From NCBI RefSeq assembly GCF_907164915.1, contig NC_061862.1, forward strand, positions 137,383,520 to 137,447,519: 64,000 bases of DNA, in the 5' to 3' direction. This stretch comes from Impatiens glandulifera (lineage: Eukaryota > Streptophyta > Magnoliopsida > Ericales > Balsaminaceae). The translations under genes were made by a program, and so were the position numbers. Below, in pieces: positions 55,818 through 64,000 of this stretch; the first letter of the stretch is position 1; every line of letters starts with the position of its first letter. Under the pieces are notes generated by a model. The model worked only from the letters and a program-made list of their open reading frames with translations. It was not told the origin of the DNA and ran no database searches.

Positions 55818-58700
55818 TGTAGCCTCCTAAGTTGTCTCGTATCTTAGAATGCGCTTTCTTAGGGCGCGTGGAAATACGGGACTTAGAGCAGCTCGATGGT
55901 TTGACGGATTTAACCTTGGTTGGCATGCCTATGACTCCCTAGAATCATATAGCTTAGCATGTGCGAATAGGACGTGGCAATACGGGATTGGAGCGCTCGA
56001 TAAATCAAACTTTGGTTTGTGTGTTAGACATCTTTTAAAACAAAACATTATTTTTTAAAAATTTTGAGAGTACCTGGCAGTCTTTAAAATTAATTATGTT
56101 AAATATTTAATTTTATTAAAATTTTAATAATCTAGGATTTTCTTTAATCAAATGAAAATTTATTTGACAATTTGATTATTTATGAAATTCGCTTTAAATT
56201 AATTAAACGTAATTAATTTAAGAACGATTATTTATTTGAAAGATAGTGTCATCAATTAATTTTAGAAAAATCAACAAAAAGGTTGTACATGTACAAACGT
56301 TTTTTAAACTAGAGTTTTGTTTGGTTCGTAATTAGGTGATACTTGGGAAACAGCTTTCGCATTATGTCCTTTGTACCCGTTAAAGAACGGTCTCTACATT
56401 ATAAACTTGGCTTTTTGAAAATCGGTTGTATCACGTTTGAGTTTTAACCAATTATTCTTCTGGTCCTAGTTCATGCTTCTAGGTTTTAGCATTATTTAAA
56501 ATATTGAAATAACAATATTAAAATGTTGGTACCTATTGCGGATGATCGTTAAGGAGGATTATACCTGAAGAATATTAGTCATTTTAAAAGATGTTAGGGT
56601 TTAGAAATAAACGCCAAACGAACCTTGGGTAAAATATTTGTTAGGGAAACATCCCAGAAATATTTTAAAGTCATTTTCCTATTTCTCAGGATTTTTAGAA
56701 AATAGCTTGGGATCCCAAAATTAAAAAAAAAAATTATTTTGAAAAGTGGAACCAAACAGGACTCGGGGTCCAAAGGGTAGGGTCCATTTTTATCGGTCGC
56801 AAACTGGAGAGACTCGGTCTAGTTCGAGGGACCCTAAAATTATCGGTCTAGGTGTAAAAACATATCGATCATGGACTAACACGGGGCTAGGTTTCTTAGT
56901 CAAGGTGTATAAACCTAACGATCCAAGGCTAGCTCTGAGCTAAGATCCTCAGTCCTGGAATTGAGAGACTCGGTCCCAAAGTTGGATTGTTCAATCCTAG
57001 GGTTCGGGAGTCTCAAACCTCTCGGTCCTAGATCTGGGATCTTGGTCCCAAGTCTAGATTTCTCGGTTGTAGGTCCTGGGAGTCTCAGTCCTAAGTAATA
57101 CCTCTCGGTTTTATGCGAGAATTCTCAGTCGGATCTCTCGGTCCTAGCTCAAGAACATCGGTCCTAGGACTCGGTCCTAACTCAAGAACATCGGTCTTTG
57201 GTCTCGGTCCTAGGTCGAGTTTCTCGGTCCTTAGTCTCGGTCTAAACCAAGGATCCTCGGTTGGACCCCTCGGTCCTAAGCTCACAGGCCATGGTCCTCA
57301 AGAACATTAAGGTTCAATTTTTTAAATTTTTTTTAGCTTTAATTCTTTGATCCAAGAGGTTGGGAAACTTCACAAAGTTCCCATGAACAGATTGATCATC
57401 ACCTTAAGGTATCAATCGACTTATATGATGATTAATTTGTCCAAAGCAGTTTATGATCTAAAATTGAGTTTTTTATTTAAATGTTGTTTTGAAGTGAAAT
57501 GAGCTATCTAATAAATTTCATATATCACGTATATTTGATTGATACCAAAACAAGAACACTGGCCGTTAATTTGACTAATTCAAAAACATCAAAAATTTTA
57601 TTTTATTTGAAAATTTTGATTTTGATCAAACATGATTGGGATGGATCAAACACGATCTAAATGAGTGCCAACATGTTTAAAATCATGTTAGTAAGTTTTA
57701 TGGGATGTGATTCAACAAAATTAACTCGAGAACAGTAAACCTATTTTTTTGATTTTTGAAATTCAAAATTGGGTTTTTGTTTATTAGATTGATTGATCGA
57801 TTCTATCATAACTAGATAGTTTCTAAATGATCCTAGGATCAATATTCAATCTTAAAATCATATGAACAGCAAGCCTACAAACTTATACAATTTAAAATAT
57901 ACAAATTTTAAATTCAAATTGTAAATATGAATTAGAGGATGATTGAAACCTAACCGAGGATTGAAGAACACTCATTGTCCTTATAGAATCTTTCTGGATG
58001 CTCAAATCCAAGCTTCATGGCCTTAAACATAAAATTAGAAAAATCTAAAGCTTTGAAGCTTTAATAGTGGATTTTGATTTTCTTCAATTTAAGGGTTGTG
58101 TGTTGGTAGGTTGGCTTCATAATGACTTGAGGAGGGTATTTATACTCATTCTAAGTCGGTTAGGGAAGCCTAGTAAATCGAATCAACAAATAACAATTAA
58201 TGACTTTTGATTGTTCTTAGCTCGTAGTCGTTGGAGTAGGTCGTGGCAAGGCCTACGGTTGTAGGGAGAATGATAACCATCGTAGGGTGATCATTCTAGG
58301 ATTTTAATGTGTCATAATAATCGACCAATGAACAAGTTACAACAGGAGAAGAACTTCACGGATCTTCATCCTTATATAGACAACGATCGATGAAGAAGAA
58401 GACCGGAGCCAGAAACGGTTTCTTTCATGACTATCCTAGCGTTCTGTCGTGACGTTGTTGGCGTCTAGGTGGTTTCGGCTAATGGGGTTGACTTCCCGTT
58501 AGTCGATCATGTGCTCATCGGTGCGCGCTTCCTTCTATTACAGTCGGCTACGCGGAGCGCCTTAGTGCGTTGGATGAAGACCGAGCGTTTATCTGATGGA
58601 TGCAATTCCTATTGTAGCCATTTTATCTATTTTCAGTTACACCCAATTACAAATATTTATTTTTATTTAACACTTTAAGGGATTATTTAAAATTGATTTT
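55818..58700 (-). repeat. 5' LTR of the minus gypsy element
   Basis: On the minus strand it ends GGCTACA at 55818, 7 bp before the primer-binding-like TTGGCGACTC. The first about 940 bp from that end align in reverse with 37160-37981. A minus-strand TATA box (GTATAAATACC, 58136-58146) sits in the outer part, giving U3 to its right and a long R-U5 of about 2.3 kb. The outer end is placed at about 58.7 kb only because recognisable structure ends there. Confidence 0.6.
56755..57305. repeat. CTCGGTCCTAG tandem array in the gypsy LTR
   Basis: About 20 irregular units of 20-35 bp built on CTCGGTCCTAGGTC and CTCAAGAACATCGGTC. The plus copy at 37.16 kb is truncated just before this array. Frames at 56746-56943 and 57091-57310 are repeat artefacts. 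Confidence 0.75.
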
Positions 58701-59362
58701 TCATTCATCCTTTTGGCTTTAAATTTGATTTTCAAATACACAAAATGTTAAAATAAATATGGAAAATATTTAACAATTTATTTTTATTTTATTTTAGAAT
58801 TTAAATAAATAATTCTTTTATATGAAATGGATACAACAATTCATCAAAATTATTTATTTTTGTCTTTTAATTTTTTTTTTTTAAATTATTTTAAGATGAA
58901 ATGAGTACAACATTTATCCCAAATAGTTTTATTTTTTATTTTAGCCTTAACCCCTAATTAATTTGATTAATTAACACATTAATTAATCCTAATTAATTAT
59001 TTTAGATAGGTTTTAACCATAGAGTTAATTATTTTAATCTTATTTATTTAAAATAATTCAAAATAATTATTTTAATATTATAAATTATAGTGTTGATATG
59101 TGATTATAATTGTGAAAAGACTATTAATTAGTTTCATTAATATAGTTTCAAATTTATTCACCATCAACAAAAAGTTATAATCTCATTTTATGTTTAAACA
59201 CAAAAAGTTGTAATCTCGTTTAAACACATTTTTTTCTATATCACCTTTTTATACATTAATAAACTTGAGAAAACAAAATGAATATATCTGAATTTATAAA
59301 ATATATCTTAAAATAAGCTGGAGTAAATGAGCTAAATCAAACTTACCCTAAAATGTACTTCA

Positions 59363-59365
59363 AAT

Positions 59366-59426
<61 letters not shown>
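59363..59426. repeat. AT microsatellite
   Basis: Interrupted (TA)n run with three AAATA interruptions. Confidence 0.95.
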
Positions 59427-59429
<3 letters not shown>

Positions 59430-60218
59430 ATTATTTAAATATAATATAAATTAAGAAGATTTTCGTCCACTATACACACGGATCAAAACATAAATAAAAT
59501 AAATTTAATAAAAAATAATAATAATATGTATTCAATATTTAAAAATTTTAATAAATCACGAATAAAATATTAAAATAAAAAATAAAACGCTCTTATTCAA
59601 CATTTTATTCATTTCGGTAAAAATTTATTTTCTCACATATTTCATCACATATTTGTTCTGAATGAATCTCTTAGGTCGTGACCTTACATTTTCACTTTGT
59701 CAATCAAATATTTGATTCATATTTTTTTAACCACTTTCAATTAATACAGGTTTATTATCTCTCGACAAACCACATCCCAATCACACTTGGTTAAAGTTTA
59801 TGGACAGTTCAATCCACAATCCGACCCAAGTATTCATTACTCTCACAGATATATCCAAATTAACCACAGCTCTCGACTCGAAAATCCGGACACTTTAAAA
59901 ATTAAACATCATTATATATTTATATATATATTAGTTATTTAAAAAGTTGAACTTATATTGTTAAAATGTTTCGCGTTTATCAAACTTTGTGTTAAATTTA
60001 AAGTGTTGTTAGTCTACTTGGTTAAAAGATTGTACTTGTTTTATTTTGTTATTTTGAAAGTTCGAAACATACTTATAGTATTTTTAATTTTATTTTTAAC
60101 CGTTTTAATTTTATGGACGAGTCAACTACAATTTGACTCAAATATCTATTTACTCTCACATATATATTCAAATTAACCACAGTTTTCGACCCAATAATCC
60201 GGAAATTTTAAAAATTCA

Positions 60219-60228
<10 letters not shown>

Positions 60229-60297
<69 letters not shown>
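60229..60297. repeat. (TA)n microsatellite
   Basis: Perfect run of about 34 TA units, ending about 55 bp before the TATA box of the DUF247 gene. Confidence 0.97.
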
Positions 60298-60298
<1 letters not shown>

Positions 60299-60353
60299 CT
60301 CAAATTCGTATATTGTAATGATCTTATGAATTAACTATGGGAATTTTAGATAC

Positions 60354-60360
60354 TATAAAT
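60354..60360 (+). promoter_or_regulatory. TATA box of the gag-DUF247 gene
   Basis: TATAAAT, 71 bp upstream of the ATG at 60431. No comparable box precedes the alternative DUF247-only start at 60875, which favours exon 1 as the true first coding exon. Confidence 0.6.
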
Positions 60361-60430
60361 AGCCATAAATTATGAAAGTCGTGGAAAAGTAGAATTTGAG
60401 TGTCTCTATCTAGGTATCTACAAATTGGAG

Positions 60431-62360
60431 ATGGAAGGCGGCATTCCGGTGTTTGATGGAAAAGGATATGAAATATGGAGCAAAAAGATGAAGACGTTGT
60501 TTCTGTCTCAAGAACTATGGGATCTTGTCCAACAAGGATACGGAGAGGCAACATACAAAGGGTTGAGGGAGAATAACTCAGAGCAGATGAGAGAGTTGAG
60601 AAAGAAAGATTCCAAAGCTCTGTACTTGATCCAACAAGGAGTCTCCAATGAAATATTTCATGATATCCTGAACTCAAATAGTTCAAAGGAAGCATGGGAT
60701 GCTATTAGAAAAGTATTTGATCATGGTCGTGTGCATCAAATAGAGGTAAATTCATGAATCAATTAATAATTTTAATGGCTAATTAATTAATTATGTTTGA
60801 ATCTCATCATTCAGATAAAGATAGACGGTTCGACAACAATAGATAAGAAGACTGTGACCGAACGTATTGATGAAATGACAAAGTCGAATACGAATACGGA
60901 AACCCCTGAGGAATGCATCTTCAAGGTTCCCCAAGAATTGTGCGAAGGAAACGAGGAATTCTACGAGCCGAAGGTGCTCGCCATTGGGCCTTACCACCGA
61001 GGCAAACCTCACCTAGATTCCATGGAGGAGCACAAGTTTAGTTACCTGAAGCAATTTCTCCAAAGAACGAAAGAGGAAAGCGTGGTCCGTTATGTTGAAG
61101 CCGTGATTCCTGAGGTAAAGAGAGTGAGGAAATGTTATGGTGGGTCTAAAGAAAGTTTACTGAGCGATGAACAGCTCGTCCAAATGCTGGTGGTGGATGG
61201 ATGCTTCATTATCGAGCTCCTTCTTAAGTTTGGAGACAAACCTTGGTACGTATATAGGAGGAATATTACTTTTGGAAGGTCTGAGGGGAGAATCGAACAA
61301 TACCTACGTTGGAAGCAATTAGATGATGCGTTTCAAAGATTATTTGGGAGAGAAACTTTCTTTGATCGTGATTTCTTTGATCGTGATGGCCCTTTGATTA
61401 ACTCCAACATCTTATTGAGTAATGCGTTGCAAAACGACCTGTTGTTAATAGACAACCAAATTCCATTTTTCATCCTACAAATCTTGTACAGGGTGAAAAG
61501 TTCTCCTAAGGACTCATCAGATGATGTGGAATCATTAGACTTGAAACTCAAACATCTGACCCTAAAGTTCTTGTATTGTAAGTATGGAATGCCTGAACCG
61601 CGGGACATTACGAAAATTAATATTGATGGATTATTTGACAATGATCAGTGCCATTTGCTGGACATTGCCCACAAGACTTTATTCTCCAACAATAACGCAG
61701 TAGATTGTGTGGATAATCCTACTAGTTCTTGTTTTGTGAACTCCGCCACAAAGCTAGAGGAAGCCAATGTTAGGTTGGTCAAGAAATTTGGAAGCATTTT
61801 TGACATAGAATTTAACAGAGGAAAGTTGATGATACCATGTTTTTCTATAGATGAACACTTTGAGATTGAAGTCAAAAACTTCATTGCTTTGGAGTTGTGT
61901 CAACAAAAATCCGAAAAGAGGTACTCCTACTACCATGCACACACACACATGTACATATATATATATATATACGTGCAACTTTTACCACCACATCACAATA
62001 TTCTTCCAACTATACAGGTACTGCGATTATGTGTTCTTCTTAGATCATCTAATTGCCTCATCTGATGATGTCAACTTGCTTATAAAACGTGGCATCATCA
62101 CCAACCATATGATAGATGCTAAGTTTGTGGATAATATATTCATGAAGTTAACCAAAAACATAGTAATGTCAGATAATTATACTTATTCAGAAATTTCTAA
62201 AAACTTGAATGAGTATTGTAAGAATAAAAGGCACAAACATTGGGGAACCTTGAAGAAGAAATACTTCCAAAGCCCATGGTCACTAATGTCTCTTATTGCA
62301 GCTTCGATCCTCATCGGCTTGACTTTCACACAAACAGTGTTTTCAATCATTTATAAGTGA
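60431..62360 (+). CDS. DUF247 (UPF0481) membrane protein, possibly with a gag-like first exon
   Basis: Three exons predicted: 60431-60745, 60815-61920 and 62018-62360, with GT/AG introns of 69 and 97 bp, giving 587 residues. Residues 1-105 match the N-terminal domains of copia gag (DUF4219 then UBN2): VFDGKGYEIWSKKMKTL, LSQELWDLVQQGY, KALYLIQQGV, SKEAWDAIRKVF. From about residue 130 it is a full-length DUF247 domain: CIFKVPQEL, YEPKVLAIGPYHRGKPHLDSM, VVDGCFIIELLL, NDLLLIDNQIPFFIL and, across intron 2, YCDYVFFLDHLIASSDDVNLL. The end PWSLMSLIAASILIGLTFTQT is the usual single C-terminal membrane segment. The frame is clean across both joins. DUF247 proteins are plant-specific and mostly uncharacterised; members at grass S and Z loci act in self-incompatibility. 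If exon 1 is not used, translation could start at 60875. The DUF247 part is secure; the fusion is a prediction. Confidence 0.85.
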
Positions 62361-62383
62361 AAGTGACAGTTTCTAATCTCCCT

Positions 62384-62548
62384 CGTTTTTAATTTAAGGT
62401 TGATGTACTTGTATGATTTTCCTTTGTTTTTAATTTAAGGTTAATGTATTTGTATGATTTTCCTTTGTTTTTAATTTAAGGTTGATTTATTTGTAAGATT
62501 TTCCTTTATTTTTAATTTAAGGTTGATGTATTTGTAAGATTTTCTTTT
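62384..62548 (+). repeat. Tandem repeat in the DUF247 3' UTR
   Basis: Four units of about 41 bp with the core TTTTTAATTTAAGGTTGATG followed by a TTTGTATGATTTTCCT variant. They begin about 25 bp after the stop codon and are probably transcribed. Confidence 0.85.
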
Positions 62549-64000
62549 GTGTGGGTTATTATTTCTTGATTATGATCAATGCTGACATGCATCTTTGGAC
62601 CGATGGTATTTGTGTTGACACATTAGCTCAACATAGCCCAATTTGGTCATGTTTTTTTTACTTCAAAACTTTAGTTGTTATATAATCACATTTATGTTTC
62701 TGCAATATTTAATGAGAGGTGTAAGTCACAAATTTCAGTCTCTACTTAAATTTATTGCAAAATTCATGTCTGAATGGTTAAACTCTATGATATAACTAAG
62801 AGTTAAGAGCACTTATCCAAAATTCTCATACATGTTAATTAGCCTTCATCATTCCTAAAGTTCTCTTCTTTTTTAATCAAAATTAAATTTTTATTCTTAT
62901 TGGGTGCAGGGGATAGATTGAATGTAGGTGGTGGTTGAGTTTTGTTCACTATATACACTAAGCTAAATTAAAACAAAGCGGAACTATCAACATTTAACTT
63001 ATTGTGTCTACGTTAATTCATTCCGGAACCAATTGATTAAAATAGAGAGGTTGCCCTTATCAAATTTGAATACCCTAGAGATTTGATTTATATTAATGGA
63101 TCATTATGGGACCTAGAGAGGACAGGAGACTTATTTGAACATGAGGGTTTTGTTTCTATAGATATAACCTGGGCAATGTCTAGTAAGAATTATCCTGCTT
63201 GACAAACTATTGTTCTTGATTTCAGAACGCAAACTCCCTAGCAGGTCTTAACCTTCCATGTTGGCAAGACAATTTGTGTGGTGTGTTTTTGGGTATTTGG
63301 ACCACAGCAGGTAAATTTAGCTCTTCCAATTCATGTATAGCCACTATTTCGTATTGGTTAACTAAGTCAATTTAATAATAATAATGTGCAGGATTATGCT
63401 TGGGTCAAACGTGGAATCATATTATCATGCCTTGATTATGTGGACAATTACCTTTAAAAAGCAAATTTTGGTTTGTCTAAATCTCCATGTTGTGAAATTT
63501 GAACGTAACACATTTCTTTATTCAGATTTCAGTATAATGCCAATTTGAATGATAAGAAACCCAATGACTTCCAGTTTGCAATCCGGAAGGTTTTTTTTTT
63601 TCAAACAAGACTTTAGAAAAATCAGGTCTCCGTAGTTCGGACATAAGTTATATGTTAATGTTGCAAGTTATACAAAACTTGGGTTGAATTATGTTAAAAT
63701 AAGTTTCTTTCAAGGTCGAGCTCTAAATCGATTTTTGCGTAGCTTGATATTATACAAAATATTTTTTGAGTGTATCGAGATTTCGTGGTGCAATAAACTT
63801 CTCGTCTTTTATTGTGGATAGGCGGACAACTCCTCTAGAAAGAATTTCTTAATTAAGAAGGATTCTTCCCATTGGGGTTGAAATTTTTTCCTAGAGTCTA
63901 GGAAATAACGGGTTCGTTTAAGAACTAGATTACCTTTTTGAGATTTCTAGGTTTTACCTTTTTTATTGAAGGTGTCTGACATTTGTTTTTGGTAAGCTTG
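62549..64000. other. Downstream region, no gene recognised
   Basis: AT-rich. At about 63220-63310 a short open piece with a plausible acceptor (TTGATTTCAG at about 63226) and donor (CAGCAG then GTAAAT at about 63310) could be an exon of a decayed gene, but no domain is recognisable. Nothing else seen. Confidence 0.5.

Larger units (their letters stand above)
48028..58700 (-). mobile_element. Ty3/gypsy element (minus copy), Tat/Ogre-like
   Basis: On the minus strand: long LTR (55818 to about 58.7 kb), primer-binding-like TTGGCGACTCTACTAGGGA, extra ORF, gag with knuckle, protease, and RT cut at 48028 by LTR H. It is convergent with the plus copy. The outer LTR end is not certain because I could not find a matching CA terminus or target duplication. 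Confidence 0.78.
58701..60345. other. AT-rich region upstream of the DUF247 gene, with a local duplication
   Basis: No gene. A segment of about 120 bp at about 59800-59925 recurs at about 60110-60235 (shared order TATGGAC, ACTCTCACA, AAATTAACCACAG, TCGAC, AATCCGGA, TTTTAAAAATT). The frames at 59958-60176 and 60133-60318 are AT-repeat artefacts. Confidence 0.65.

Noticed and set aside
56746..57310. Short frames on both strands with Leu-Gly-Pro repeats
   Set aside because: Produced by the CTCGGTC array in the gypsy LTR.
60133..60318. Frame with an Ile-Tyr repeat
   Set aside because: It translates the (TA)n microsatellite.
63220..63310. Possible exon with splice-like ends
   Set aside because: Too short, no recognisable domain and no neighbouring exon; not called as a gene.

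Overview
This is a plant nuclear window made mostly of retrotransposons nested inside one another. Every element type seen is a plant type: a CACTA (En/Spm) transposon, Ty1/copia elements with long LTRs, and Ty3/gypsy elements. The one host gene that still looks intact encodes a DUF247 protein, a plant-specific family. Base composition, TATA-box promoters and AG|GT introns fit a eudicot. The species cannot be read from the sequence; an asterid would be a guess. No rRNA, tRNA or CRISPR was found.

Layout. 1-3601: the 3' part of a CACTA transposon (tnp2 transposase remnant, second spliced gene, subterminal repeats, terminal inverted repeat), inserted in the gag gene of copia element A with a TTC target. 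3602-16562: the rest of copia A, with gag, protease, integrase, RT/RNase H, then three tandem paralogous accessory ORFs, each behind its own TATA box, then the 3' LTR. 16563-17210: LTR fragment. 17211-18841: minus-strand 3' LTR (B) with a repeated polypurine tract. 18983-20942: AT-rich, no gene. 20948-28723: complete but decayed minus-strand copia element D with both LTRs and a near-perfect target duplication; its 3' LTR carries solo LTR C. 28724-29640: AT-rich. 29641-37159: 3' half of copia E (accessory ORF plus 3' LTR), with solo LTR F inserted in the ORF and flanked by a perfect AGAAA duplication. 37160-44270: plus-strand gypsy element. 44271-47067: minus-strand copia remnant I. 47068-48027: LTR fragment H. 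48028 to about 58700: minus-strand gypsy element of the same family, with solo LTR G in its gag. 58700-60350: AT-rich promoter side. 60431-62360: DUF247 gene whose first exon is a copia gag-like domain. 62361-64000: 3' UTR repeats and non-coding sequence.

How the parts relate. LTRs A, B, C, E, F, G and H, and probably the 16563-17210 fragment, form one superfamily: seven share a conserved block (GGTGACGTAGGAG...AACATCCATAAA), six share a terminal block, and their U3 regions are filled with arrays of short dyads. The elements carry a non-enzymatic accessory protein downstream of pol that occurs here in five diverged copies. The most unusual items are: the triplication of that accessory gene with separate promoters, one carrying a cluster of E2F-type TTTCCCGC sites; a 962-bp pol fragment captured inside the second accessory gene and flanked by a 105-bp direct duplication; the shared LTR architecture; and the possible gag-DUF247 chimeric gene.

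Nearly all transposon genes carry stops and frameshifts. Many stops look like C-to-T decay at CG and CHG sites, as expected for methylated plant transposons. Boundaries given as 'about' were set by eye.
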